64,000 nt of DNA from Cystobacter fuscus (GCF_002305875.1 NZ_CP022098.1:12214001-12278000); one strand, 5' to 3'. Numbered from the stretch's first letter, positions 17,618 through 25,865 are shown. Made by a program: numbers and translations. The notes: a model not told the origin generated them from the letters alone.

Positions 17618-18565
17618 ATGAGCCCAAAATTCATTGAATTGTCTTCTCGGTATGGAATGACGTGGTTTTGCACCCTTGTCATGGTTACGCTCGCCAGCAC
17701 CGCTGCTTGGGCGAGCGAGCCCTCCGAAGTACATGCCACCTGGCATCAGGTTCCCTTTGAAGCGAAGGCAGTGCGGAGGCTGGACCTCTTCAGGAGCAGT
17801 GCGCTCAAGAGGGAAGATCTGACGAATGTGGCAGCGGGTACGGTCGTCACCGTCCTTGCCATGGTGGGCGAGAAGAGCTGGGAGGGAAAACCTGAGCAGG
17901 TGGTGAAGGTCGCACTGGATAGCCGGACCACGGACTATACATTCCTGTCTCAACTGGAGCCTCTGGGGGCGAGCGAGAGGCTCTCTGCGGACGACGCCAG
18001 TGCATTGCTCTTCTCGCAAGTGCCGAAGAGTCGGCGGGAGTGGTGTGCACAGTTTGCCCGCCGCCTGTTGCTGTCTTCGAGGAGTCCGCGGACGCTCACC
18101 TACTCCGGCTCGCCGGATTCCGACTGCGCGGGCTACTTGGCGTTGGTCTCGGGTATCGGCAAGAGCGCTCGCGTGCTGGCTCACACCCGTCGGCAAGCGC
18201 TTCAGTCCATTACCCTCCACGAGTTCGCTTCAGCCCCGGCGGTGCTGGACGTCACGGAGTCACTCAGGCGCACCGAGCGCGTCAATGGGATAGGCCGCTT
18301 CTTCCTGTCGCTGAGAGGTTCCACGTTCCAGGAGCTGCTCTCGGTGGACCTCCGGCGCGACGAGCTGGAGGGGCCCCACAAGCGCTCGTCGCTGGCGGAG
18401 GTCGAGGTCAAGCCCTCGGAACAGGGGTTGGACATCGAGGTGCGCCAGACCCAGCTCCGGACCGAGCTGGCCACGGGCGTCGAGAGTAACCTAGTGCATG
18501 ACACGCTGCACTACCGGTATGCGGGTGGCAAGCTGTCCGCGTGGCAGCCACGGGATGCGAAGTGA
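17618..18565 (+). CDS. Exported protein of unknown function
   Basis: 315 residues from ATG 17618 (MSPKFIELSS); ATG 17654 (MTWFCTLVMV) is an alternative giving a shorter signal peptide. The signal peptide core is TWFCTLVMVTLASTAAWA. The mature part has an SH3-like start (AGTVVTVLAMVGEKSWEGKPEQVVKVAL, about residues 65-110), then a mixed alpha/beta region with two Cys pairs (SRREWCAQFARRLL, SPDSDCAGYLAL). No known family recognised. A hairpin 11 bases after the stop probably ends transcription. It is divergent from the Kelch protein gene. Confidence 0.6.
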   Translation: MSPKFIELSSRYGMTWFCTLVMVTLASTAAWASEPSEVHATWHQVPFEAKAVRRLDLFRSSALKREDLTNVAAGTVVTVLAMVGEKSWEGKPEQVVKVALDSRTTDYTFLSQLEPLGASERLSADDASALLFSQVPKSRREWCAQFARRLLLSSRSPRTLTYSGSPDSDCAGYLALVSGIGKSARVLAHTRRQALQSITLHEFASAPAVLDVTESLRRTERVNGIGRFFLSLRGSTFQELLSVDLRRDELEGPHKRSSLAEVEVKPSEQGLDIEVRQTQLRTELATGVESNLVHDTLHYRYAGGKLSAWQPRDAK

Positions 18566-18575
18566 CTTCTCCCAA

Positions 18576-18599
18576 TTCGGCGCGGGCACCTGCGCCGAA
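18576..18599 (+). terminator. Hairpin after exported protein gene
   Basis: Perfect 8-bp stem TTCGGCGC/GCGCCGAA with an 8-base loop, 11 bases past the stop at 18565. No U-tract follows, so intrinsic termination would be weak. A second stem (GCCCCTG/CAGGGGC) follows at 18616-18644. Confidence 0.5.
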
Positions 18600-18755
18600 G
18601 CCTCCGGCTTGACAGGCCCCTGGTGCTTGGCGGGCGGCAGGGGCTCCACGTCATGAGACGGGGGGTTGCCGTGAAGCCGTAACAGCTCGCCTACCCCACC
18701 TGGATGGGGCGAGGATGGGTCCGCTTGGTGTCAAGGTAGGGCGAGGCTGCGTCAG

Positions 18756-19517
18756 TCAGTTTTGGTCGGGAGCGTGACGGGGCCTGGCTGCTCGATGGCG
18801 GCGAGCGGCAGGTAATGCGAGGAAGTTGATCTCCGAGACGAACGCGTTGGAGAAGCGGCTTCCCCGGGGCTGCCCGAGGATGTTGCGGGGCCCCGTCTCG
18901 TTGAGCAGGGGGCCGCCGTGGCACTGGCCGCAGGCGCCCTCGGGCCGGAAGAAGGCCCGGCCCCGCTTCTCGGACTCGGTGTTGCCCTCGGGCAGTGCCG
19001 GCGCCACGCCCGTCCGCGCGTGGTTCTCCAAGGCCTGGGAGAAGAACAGCGTCTGTTCGAAGCTGGCGATGCCCGCCAGCTCCCGGGCGGTGGGCTCCCG
19101 CGTCTCCTGGGCGTGCCCCATGATGGCGTCGTGGGCCTGGGCCGTGAGCAAAGGGGCGCGCCCATCCTGCATCAGCACGGGATCCAACGCGGGGGTGTCG
19201 AGTGTGCTCGGAATGCCACGCCGCAGTGTGAGCTGGGTGGCCCACGGGTCGAAGAGGAGCCGGGTGTGGGGGGCAACGGGAGGGAGACGAGGACCGTCGC
19301 GTGCTCCAGGAGCCGCTGGTAGCTCAAGCCCGTCGTCCCGTCATCGCTATCGATGGCCCGGAACATGGGCGCGTTCGGGTTCTGCTGGTAGAGCGCCTGC
19401 AACTGGGCGCCGGGCCACCAGCATCCCGCTGCGCTCGTGCGTCGCGCTGTAGACGCCCGGGCCCAGGTAGACCACCGCCAACCCGCCCTTACGGATCTTC
19501 TCGAGCTTCACGATCCG
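18756..19517 (-). pseudogene. Degraded di-haem cytochrome c / peroxidase-like gene
   Basis: Pieces of one protein lie in different frames. From the upstream side they are VRIVKLEKIRKGGLAVVYLG and YSATHERSGMLVARR, then LQALYQQNPNAPMFRAIDSD and GLSYQRLLEHATVLVSLPLP. After a frame change come LDPVLMQDGRAPLLTAQAHD, AGIASFEQTLFFSQALENHA and FFRPEGACGQCHGGPLLNET. The last carries a CxxCH haem site typical of MauG/cytochrome c peroxidase relatives. A stop (TAG) interrupts the upstream end and at least two frameshifts separate the pieces. It is almost certainly non-functional. Its upstream end runs into a repeat and palindromic element copy 2. Confidence 0.75.
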
Positions 19518-19552
19518 CACCTACGGGTTCATGTCGACAAACAACGCTTCGC
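19516..19552. repeat. 37-bp copy of the SDR gene 3' end
   Basis: Matches 23915-23951 at 34 of 37 positions, including the stop codon and bases beyond it. Read on the minus strand it gives SEALFVDMNP then stop, against GEALFANMNP then stop in the intact SDR gene. This is a relic tail lying between the cytochrome pseudogene and palindromic element copy 2. Confidence 0.65.
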
Positions 19553-19557
19553 TAGGC

Positions 19558-19612
19558 AAGGTGTCAGAGGAGTCGTAGGAGACGAAGTGTTGGTACGAGT
19601 CCTTGACACCTT
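19558..19612. repeat. Palindromic dispersed element, copy 2 (left flank of toxin cassette)
   Basis: The arms AAGGTGTCA (19558-19566) and TGACACCTT (19604-19612) extend imperfectly to about 20 bp each (left AAGGTGTCAGAGGAGTCGTA, right, inverted, AAGGTGTCAAGGACTCGTA). CCCCGG follows the right end, as in copy 3. It ends 90 bp before the toxin start codon. Confidence 0.7.
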
Positions 19613-19701
19613 CCCCGGGTTGACACTCCCCACTGGGACCCCTCTACGCTGAGGATTTCGCCTCGGATGTGCTGGGCGCACGGGCTGATGGGGGGTGGAC
19701 C

Positions 19702-21246
19702 ATGATCGATAACTCACCAGGGGCACAGTGGATAGGCCTGCTGCTCGCCACGGCCCTGCTGTCCACCAGTTGTGCATCGCTGGCGTCACCGCCCAGCCAT
19801 GGGATGAATTCGCGCCACATGACACACGAGGTCGCGGTGCCTCCTTTGCCCCAAAGGCCGAACGAGGAGTTTCCACTCGCCCGCTCCTCTCCCCCACCCT
19901 CCCCTCGCGAGCCCAAGGCACCGGCGCGGCTGCAACGTCGCCAGGACTCACGAGAAGCCATGGCGGCGGCGGGCGCTGGCAGCGCCGAGGGAACTACATG
20001 GCAGAGCGCCCTCGCGGCCCATCTGGCCTTTCGCAGTGCCGTCGGCGACGTGTCCGGCTCCACACGTCGGCTCTCCGGCGAACTCTCCAGACTCGAGGCC
20101 AGCACCCCTGGCATCGCCAGCAGGGCCTCCGGCCTCTTCGTCCGCTACGTGGACCATGGTGTCCTGCAACTGCGCTGGATGGATGCCGAACTCGCCGCCG
20201 CCACCCAGTTGGCCAACGCTGCTTCGGAGGTGAAGGACCCGGACATGCAACTCGCCCTGTTGCGCCGCGCCGGTCCACGGCTCGAGGCCGCCATGATGGG
20301 CTCCCTCCTGCTCGCCGTCTGGCTCGACTTCATCCACCTCACCGACGTCGCCCTCAAACAGCACATCTACAGCGTGGAGTGGCTGGTCGTGGACCTGGAC
20401 CGCGTCCAGAAGATGCTCAAGCCCGCCATGACGGCGCTCTCCTCCGGGGAGTCAGGACAGGTGGAGGCGGTGGTTAGAGACATCCCTGCCCTGGTAGGCC
20501 ACCTCACCCGCGAATTCGCGGCGACGCGTGAGGCCATGCGCGCGGGGGCGGAGAAGCTCCAGAAGATTCTGGTTCTCAAGGAGTCCATCGAAGCGATCAC
20601 CCTGCTCTCGGCGTTGAAGTTCTCGCTGCCCTCTCTTCCACCGTCCGCTCCCGCCCTGCTCGGCATGAGTCTGACAGTGAGTGGCGACGGCGTGATGATG
20701 GGCACTCGCCTCGTCGTGTCCGCCGAGTGGGTGGAGATGATGCGCCACCTGGTGCGGGCGGGCGTCCTCTCCCTGCCGGCCGTCAGCGCCGCCGTGCGGA
20801 TTCAGGCCGGCCAGGTGATGATGGCGCAGTCTCACGACGAGCTGCCCAAGGGTGTGCGCGACGCGCTCGGCGACGGGCCCGAGGTGCAGGGAATGCACGT
20901 GACGGGCAGAGCGGGGGCTGGCATGAACGAGCCACCACGACACCACATCCTGCCCAAGGAGTTCCGCGAGTGGTTCGAGAAGCGCGGCTTCACCGGCGAG
21001 ATGGATATCGACCAGTTCTGCGTCAAGCTGGAGCAGGCGAACCACGAGGCCATCCATGGCGGTGGGAATTGGAAGCTGGGCCGCACATGGCCCGGCGAAT
21101 GGAATCGGATGATCCTGGAGGCGTTGCAAAAAGCCGAGACCAGGACAGGCCGGATGTTGACGCGGAATGAGATCCTGGACATCGTCGCGGAGCGTATGGA
21201 GGAGTACTACATCCCGCTCAAATTCATCCCGTGGAGAGGTCCGTGA
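19702..21246 (+). CDS. DUF2380-type lipoprotein toxin with C-terminal His-rich nuclease-like domain
   Basis: 514 residues from ATG 19702 (an upstream ATG at 19669 would add a polar leader). The signal peptide ends in lipobox LSTSC, giving a lipoprotein. A Pro-rich linker and a long helical middle (about 90-390, hydrophobic around FIHLTDVALKQHIYSVEWLV) lead to the C-terminal domain (about 405-514): HHILPKEF with H414/H415, FTGEMDIDQF, NHEAIHGGGNWKLGRTW with H448 and H452, then LTRNEILDIV. This is the DUF2380/TIGR02269 myxobacterial paralogue family, which looks like an HNH-type nuclease. By known parallel (SitA lipoproteins of Myxococcus, passed between kin by outer-membrane exchange), I infer a polymorphic toxin. 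The next gene overlaps its end. Confidence 0.8.
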   Translation: MIDNSPGAQWIGLLLATALLSTSCASLASPPSHGMNSRHMTHEVAVPPLPQRPNEEFPLARSSPPPSPREPKAPARLQRRQDSREAMAAAGAGSAEGTTWQSALAAHLAFRSAVGDVSGSTRRLSGELSRLEASTPGIASRASGLFVRYVDHGVLQLRWMDAELAAATQLANAASEVKDPDMQLALLRRAGPRLEAAMMGSLLLAVWLDFIHLTDVALKQHIYSVEWLVVDLDRVQKMLKPAMTALSSGESGQVEAVVRDIPALVGHLTREFAATREAMRAGAEKLQKILVLKESIEAITLLSALKFSLPSLPPSAPALLGMSLTVSGDGVMMGTRLVVSAEWVEMMRHLVRAGVLSLPAVSAAVRIQAGQVMMAQSHDELPKGVRDALGDGPEVQGMHVTGRAGAGMNEPPRHHILPKEFREWFEKRGFTGEMDIDQFCVKLEQANHEAIHGGGNWKLGRTWPGEWNRMILEALQKAETRTGRMLTRNEILDIVAERMEEYYIPLKFIPWRGP

Positions 21247-21713
21247 GAGATGGACATCCCTGGCAGGGCAACTGGGTGGCTCGACTGTACGAGCGAGTCC
21301 GCGAGCGTGGCTACGATTCGCTCACTTCCTTCGCTGATGCGCGTCCCACCGCCTCGCTGGTAGCCCTGGCCAAGGAGCTTGGAGAGGACGATGTCGCCGG
21401 GGTACAGGTGTTGCGCGGGTTGCTCGCCGAGGCGGAGCAACGCAAGCAGGTCACACGCTTTGTGCGTGATGTATTCGTGCGCCTTTGGTCCCAGAGCGTC
21501 CCCGGCGGGTGGCCCGCGGTACTGGACGACGCCAACCGGTTCAAGGTGGCCAAGGCACTTGGCTCGTGGTTCGCCTACACCCCGGAAACCCATAAGGAGC
21601 GCGTCGACCAGGCCAGTGATGCGCTCCTCGCCGCACCACCTCCGCCTGGCTGGCGTCCGCTCAGACCTGACGACGAACTGCTCCTCACCCTGCTTCCCGA
21701 CGAGGAAGTCTGA
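21231..21713 (+). CDS. Probable cognate immunity protein
   Basis: 160 residues from ATG 21231, which lies inside the toxin gene; a GTG at 21243 overlapping the toxin stop (GTGA) is equally possible. Either way translation is coupled. It is a small soluble acidic helical protein without signal peptide (RLYERVRERGYDSLTSFADA, VAGVQVLRGLLAEAEQRKQV, WPAVLDDANRFKVAKALGSW). I do not recognise a Pfam immunity family. Its position right after a lipoprotein toxin with overlap, and nothing else in the cassette, makes it the obvious antidote. Location would be cytoplasmic. Confidence 0.65.
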   Translation: MERSVRDGHPWQGNWVARLYERVRERGYDSLTSFADARPTASLVALAKELGEDDVAGVQVLRGLLAEAEQRKQVTRFVRDVFVRLWSQSVPGGWPAVLDDANRFKVAKALGSWFAYTPETHKERVDQASDALLAAPPPPGWRPLRPDDELLLTLLPDEEV

Positions 21714-21770
21714 ACTTCATTCCATAGATAAGATAACGAGCGAGGACCGTTCCTGAAATGGTCCGAGCCA

Positions 21771-21795
21771 TCAGGCCCACACCCCCTGTCGCCCC
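21771..21795. repeat. 25-bp dispersed repeat, copy 2
   Basis: Exact copy of 2597-2621, same orientation, placed 5 bases before palindromic element copy 3. Confidence 0.7.
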
Positions 21796-21800
21796 CGGGG

Positions 21801-21856
21801 AAGGTGTCAAAGAACTCGTTCCGACATCCCGCCGACTACAAATCGTCTGACACCTT
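21801..21856. repeat. Palindromic dispersed element, copy 3 (right flank of toxin cassette)
   Basis: The arms AAGGTGTCA (21801-21809) and TGACACCTT (21848-21856) sit inside a longer imperfect inverted repeat with CCCCGGGG outside the left arm and TTCGGGG outside the right. At 56 bp it is almost the size of copy 2 (55 bp). It lies 87 bp after the immunity stop. Confidence 0.7.
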
Positions 21857-21985
21857 TTCGGGGCCCACGCGGCTCACCTGCACGTCGAAGCGGTTGTAGT
21901 ACTTCAGCTGCTGGCCGAGGAGCGGAAATCCGGCCCACGGTGACCAGGGGCCAAGGGGACGGAATGTGTTGAAGGCGAGAATGCG

Positions 21986-22012
21986 TTGCGTTTTAGACCA
22001 GTGGTCTATACC
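21986..22012 (+). promoter_or_regulatory. Promoter and TetR operator, likely leaderless start
   Basis: The perfect palindrome TAGACCA-G-TGGTCTA (21994-22008) has a further half-site TGGTCC at 22015. A -10-like TATACC (22007-22012) is preceded by TTGCGT (21986-21991). The ATG at 22021 is 9 bases after the -10 and there is no SD, which points to a leaderless mRNA and an autorepressing operator. Confidence 0.55.
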
Positions 22013-22020
22013 ATTGGTCC

Positions 22021-22638
22021 ATGCCACTCGAACGGTTCTACAAACTTCCCGAGGCCCGGCGCGCCGAGCTGCTGCGCATCGCGCTCCATGAGTTCACGGA
22101 GAAGGGAATCGAGGGGGCCTCGCTCAATGCGATCCTCGCGAAGGCGGGCCTGAGCAAGGGGGCCTACTACTATTACTTCGTGGACAAGGAGGACCTCTTC
22201 ACGGCCGTCGCGGAGGACCTGTACGACCGCCTGGAGGCGCAGCTTCCGCCGCTTCTGCCCCAGCAGCCGGTGAGTGCCGAGGAATTCTGGCCGAGCCTGG
22301 AGCAGACCTTCTCGGCCTGGCTGGTGGCGGCTTGCAAATTCCCCGAGTTGCTCGGCGCGTTCCGTCAGCTCAGCCAGCAATTGCGCGCGAGCCCGAGGTT
22401 GGCCCCGATGCTGCGTCGTCGGCAGGAGGAGCAGTTCCGCTCGGTCATCCAGTTGGGCCGCAAGCTCGGTTGCGTGCGCACGGATCTCCCGGTCGAGCTC
22501 CTGGTCTCGCTGATGGTGGTGAGCGACTCCGTGCTCGACGAGGCGCTCGTCGCCAGCCGCAAGACGTTGAGCGGGGCCGTCGTGCGCAAGCACGCGCGGG
22601 TGGTGTTCGACACCTATCAGCGCCTGCTGCGCCCTTGA
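22021..22638 (+). CDS. TetR-family regulator, probably autoregulated
   Basis: 205 residues. HTH at about 12-58: ELLRIALHEFTEKGIEGASL, NAILAKAGLSKGAYYYYFVD, KEDLF. The C-terminal domain is helical. The gene starts right behind a perfect 15-bp palindrome of the AGACCAnTGGTCT type that overlaps its own promoter. It is followed 50 bp downstream, same strand, by an FAD monooxygenase, so the two very likely form one operon controlled by this protein. The inducer is unknown and may be the monooxygenase substrate. Confidence 0.88.
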   Translation: MPLERFYKLPEARRAELLRIALHEFTEKGIEGASLNAILAKAGLSKGAYYYYFVDKEDLFTAVAEDLYDRLEAQLPPLLPQQPVSAEEFWPSLEQTFSAWLVAACKFPELLGAFRQLSQQLRASPRLAPMLRRRQEEQFRSVIQLGRKLGCVRTDLPVELLVSLMVVSDSVLDEALVASRKTLSGAVVRKHARVVFDTYQRLLRP

Positions 22639-22688
22639 GTGCAGTGTGTGCGCCGAAACCGCGCACTCGAACCGAAGGAGGAATGAAC

Positions 22689-23855
22689 ATGAAGGTGCTC
22701 ATCTCGGGAGGTGGAATTGGCGGCTTCGCCCTCGCGCGGCTTCTCCGCGACGCGGGCCATGACTGCCTGGTGATCGAGCGCGCGCGCGAATTCCGGCCGC
22801 TGGGCCACTTCGTTGCGCTGAAGGCCGAGGGCGTGGCCATGCTCGACCGGCTTGGGGTGCGCGAGGAATGCGAGGCCCGTGCGCTTCCGCTCTCGGGCCA
22901 GGTGCGGTTCCGCACACAGGGAGGGCAGCGCCTGCGCGCCGAGCACCTGGCCGCCTTGAACGCGGGATTGGGGGGGTTCCTCCCGATCCGGCGGGCCGAT
23001 CTCCACGATGTGCTCCACCGGCGCGTGCGGGACGACGTCGACGTGCGCTTTGGGACCGAGGTCACCGATTTCCGCGAGGAGGCCGGGCGCGTGACCGTGG
23101 TGCTCTCCGATGGCCGCGAGGAGTGGGGAGACCTGCTGATTGGCGCCGATGGAGTCCACTCGAAGGTGCGCAAGCGGCTCTTCGGCGAGAGCGGAGAGCT
23201 CCTGCTCGGAGGCAGCTACGTCGCCATCGACATCGATGTGGCGCATGGGCTCGAGCTCGGGGAGATCTCGGCGTATCTCGGCCGCGGCAAGATGGTGGCG
23301 ATGGTCCCGAGCGCACCGGGGCGCCTCTCGGTGATCGTGTACCACGGCGGGGACATCCTCCGGCCGAAGCTCCGGGGGGCCACCGCCACGCGAGCGTTCT
23401 TCGCCCGTGAGTACAACGCCTTCGCACCGGAGGTGCGCACCGCCTTCGCGAGGATCGACGACCAGAGCTTCGTGTTCGTCGACGACATCAAGATGATCCG
23501 CCTCGACTCCATCGTGCGCGGGAGGGTCGGCCTGCTGGGTGACGCCGCCGCGTGCCCCACGTTCCTGTCGGGGATGGGGAGTGCCTTCGCGCTCCAGAGC
23601 GCCGCCGTGTTGACCGAGGCGCTGAGCACCACCTCCGACGCCCAGGCCGCGCTCGCTACCTACTCGGCCCGCGTGCAACCCATCGCCGAGCGGCTCCAGC
23701 GCAAGGCCCGGTGGATGGGGTCGATGATTCTCGGACGGAACCGGGCGGTGGTGGCGGTTCGCGATTCCTTCCTCGCGCTCACGCCTCGTGGCTGGATGAT
23801 GGAGGGGATGCGAAGCTTCTACAGCGCGCGCCGCGAGGGCGCTCGGGCCGCGTGA
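22689..23855 (+). CDS. FAD-dependent aromatic-type monooxygenase
   Basis: 388 residues from ATG 22689, seven bases after AAGGAGG; the ATG at 22683 is too close to the SD. It is a class A flavoprotein monooxygenase of the FAD_binding_3 family. The N-terminal Rossmann motif is GGGIGGFALARLLRDAGH with VIERA. Further on are LIGADGVHSKVRKRLFG (the DG motif), and GLLGDAAACPTFLSGMGSAF (the GD motif, here GDAAACP). The enzyme hydroxylates a small organic molecule with NAD(P)H and O2. Relatives include antibiotic-inactivating and pigment enzymes. A TetR partner suggests an inducible detoxification role. The substrate is unknown. Confidence 0.88.
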   Translation: MKVLISGGGIGGFALARLLRDAGHDCLVIERAREFRPLGHFVALKAEGVAMLDRLGVREECEARALPLSGQVRFRTQGGQRLRAEHLAALNAGLGGFLPIRRADLHDVLHRRVRDDVDVRFGTEVTDFREEAGRVTVVLSDGREEWGDLLIGADGVHSKVRKRLFGESGELLLGGSYVAIDIDVAHGLELGEISAYLGRGKMVAMVPSAPGRLSVIVYHGGDILRPKLRGATATRAFFAREYNAFAPEVRTAFARIDDQSFVFVDDIKMIRLDSIVRGRVGLLGDAAACPTFLSGMGSAFALQSAAVLTEALSTTSDAQAALATYSARVQPIAERLQRKARWMGSMILGRNRAVVAVRDSFLALTPRGWMMEGMRSFYSARREGARAA

Positions 23856-23919
23856 CGTGGCTTCCCGGCTCGAGTGGGAGTGAGCATGCCCCCATGGAAG
23901 GGTGGCCTCTTCTGCGCAC

Positions 23920-24663
23920 CTATGGGTTCATGTTGGCAAACAACGCTTCGCCGCGCTGCCTCAGCCCGTTCGCCACACCGATGACGATCTCGGCTTCACC
24001 TTGTTCGAAGCGCTGCACCGCCTCGCTCGCGAAGGTCTCGGCGGAGAGGACGGGCGGTCCAGATCCCTCCGCGGGACGCCGAGCCTGGCTCCTCTTGTCG
24101 AGTCCGGTCGCGACGATGGGCGGCGCGATCTCAACCACACGGACGCGCCCCGTCAGTTGATGCCGCAGGCTGAGGGTGAAGGAATGCAGCGCGGCCTTCG
24201 TCGCGCAGTACACGGGAAACTCAGCCGAGGGGCAGAACGCGAGACCGGAGGTAACGTTCACGACCGTGGGCTTCTCGTTGCGAACGAGCATCGGAAGCAG
24301 CGCGGCCGTCAGTGCGACGGGAGCGAGCAGGTTCGTGTCGAGCTCGGACCGGATTTCGCCGAACCCGACGCTTCCGCGGAAGTCTGACGCATGCATGATG
24401 CCAGCGTTGTTCACGAGGACGCCGAGATGCGGCAGGTCGGCCGCGAGCCACGAGGCCAACCTCGCCTGGTCCTCGGAGCGAGCAACGTCAGCCTCCATCG
24501 TGCGAAGCCCCGGATGCTTCCCCTTCGCGGCGGCCAATCTCTCCGGATCGCGTCCGCAAATCGCGACGTCGTATCCGCGCTTCAGAAACTCCGCGGCCAT
24601 TGCCAGCCCAATCCCCGACCCGCCGCCCGTGATCAGCACGCCGCTCTTCCGCTCTCCGCTCAT
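23920..24663 (-). CDS. Short-chain dehydrogenase/reductase (DltE-like)
   Basis: 247 residues from ATG 24663, with SD GGAGAG six bases upstream; ATG 24681 is an alternative, and the two starts arise from an 18-bp tandem duplication (24646-24681). Classical SDR motifs: cofactor TGGGSGIG near the N-terminus, NNAGI, VNVTSG, and catalytic YCATK. It reduces or oxidises a carbonyl/alcohol with NAD(P); the substrate is unknown. The gene is divergent from an AraC regulator 144 bp away, probably its controller. Its last 37 bp plus following bases exist as a relic copy at 19516-19552. Confidence 0.87.
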   Translation of the reverse strand: MSGERKSGVLITGGGSGIGLAMAAEFLKRGYDVAICGRDPERLAAAKGKHPGLRTMEADVARSEDQARLASWLAADLPHLGVLVNNAGIMHASDFRGSVGFGEIRSELDTNLLAPVALTAALLPMLVRNEKPTVVNVTSGLAFCPSAEFPVYCATKAALHSFTLSLRHQLTGRVRVVEIAPPIVATGLDKRSQARRPAEGSGPPVLSAETFASEAVQRFEQGEAEIVIGVANGLRQRGEALFANMNP

Positions 24664-24806
24664 TTTTCGCTCTCCGCTCATCCGTGACGCTTCGTGGTGT
24701 GCCTCGGCGCGCGCCTGTCGCGCGTCGATCACGCCGCTCGTGTAGCAGCCGCCTCCAGGACGAAGAATGCTTGCGACGAGCGATTTCTTCGCTCATCGTA
24801 CGGGCC

Positions 24807-25778
24807 GTGGATCTTCTCAGCGATATCCTCCGAGATCTGCGACTCGAGAGCACGGTCTTGAGTGTCTTCGAGCTTCACGCTCCATGGGGCTTGCGCAAGC
24901 AGCGGCTCGAGGGGGGCGCGCCCTTTCATGTGGTCATCGAAGGGCGCTGCGTCCTGCGAATGGAACACAAGAAGCCCATCGAGCTCGCAGCCGGCGATCT
25001 GGTTGTCCTTCCCCATGGCGACGCTCATACCCTGTCGTCATCGGCGTCCGCGCCCGTGACACCGTTCAGGTCGGTTCTGCTGCAAAACGGAGTCGTGGAG
25101 ACGTGGGCGCCGGGAAAGCGGGCCGGCCGTCCCGCAGCCATCCGGTTCGGCTCGGCCAGAGGGGAGGTCGTTCGGGTGATGTCGGGCGTGTTCGCGTTTC
25201 AAGACCGACGCCGAAACCCCGTGCTCGAGGTGCTTCCCCCGCTGATCCGCGTCGCGGGTGAGCACGGTCGAGGCCCGTCGTGGCTTGAAAACGCCATTCG
25301 CCTCCTCATCGACGAGGCGTTCTCCGAGGCCCCTGGTGCGGTGACCATCGCGGAGCGTGTCGCCGACATTCTTTTCGTGCAGGCGGTGAGGGCGTACATC
25401 GCCTCGGAGCGGGATGCCCCCTCGAGCGGATGGCTGCGGGGGCTGCTCGACCCTTCCATCGGCCGCGCCCTGAGTCTCGTGCACGCTCGCGCTGCCGAGC
25501 CGTGGACCGTCGAGCGCCTCGCTCGTGCGGTCGGGCTCTCACGAACGGTCTTCGCACAGCGCTTTCGCCGTCTGGTTGGCGAGACCGTCATGGCCTACGT
25601 CACCCACCGTCGGATGCACCTCGCGGCGGGACTGCTGTGCACAAGCAACGACGGGCTTGCGCGGATTGCAGAGCAAGTCGGCTACGAGACGGAGGTGACG
25701 TTCAGCAAGGCGTTCCGCGTCTGGGCTGGCGAACCACCAGGGCGCTACAGAAGGCGAATGCGAGAAGCCGCGCGATGA
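24807..25778 (+). CDS. AraC-family regulator with cupin domain
   Basis: 323 residues from GTG 24807 (VDLLSDILRDLRLESTVLSV), where the family normally begins; the ATG at 24684 would overlap the divergent gene start. The N-terminal cupin_6 ligand domain is residues about 10-180 (FHVVIEGRCVLRM, ELAAGDLVVLPHGDAH). The C-terminal double HTH spans about 220-320 (WTVERLARAVGLSRTVFAQR, DGLARIAEQVGYETEVTFSK). This architecture controls an adjacent oxidoreductase in many genomes, so I infer it activates the divergent SDR gene. Confidence 0.87.
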   Translation: MDLLSDILRDLRLESTVLSVFELHAPWGLRKQRLEGGAPFHVVIEGRCVLRMEHKKPIELAAGDLVVLPHGDAHTLSSSASAPVTPFRSVLLQNGVVETWAPGKRAGRPAAIRFGSARGEVVRVMSGVFAFQDRRRNPVLEVLPPLIRVAGEHGRGPSWLENAIRLLIDEAFSEAPGAVTIAERVADILFVQAVRAYIASERDAPSSGWLRGLLDPSIGRALSLVHARAAEPWTVERLARAVGLSRTVFAQRFRRLVGETVMAYVTHRRMHLAAGLLCTSNDGLARIAEQVGYETEVTFSKAFRVWAGEPPGRYRRRMREAAR

Positions 25779-25865
25779 CCACGCACGGAGGACTCCTGCC
25801 AAGGTGAGCTTCGGTGCCCCGGTCGCATACTGCCCGGCGTCCATGGTATCGGTTCCATCGCCCGC

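Larger units (their letters stand above)
21714..22020. other. Repeat-rich junction region right of the toxin cassette
   Basis: No intact gene. It contains the 25-bp repeat copy 2 (21771-21795), palindromic element copy 3 (21801-21856) and the promoter/operator of the next TetR gene. On the minus strand, 21839 to about 21995 encodes GFPLLGQQLKYYNRFDVQVS then VGPEKVSDDL and stop. This looks like the tail of a lost protein gene whose last codons overlap the element's right arm. Confidence 0.5.
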
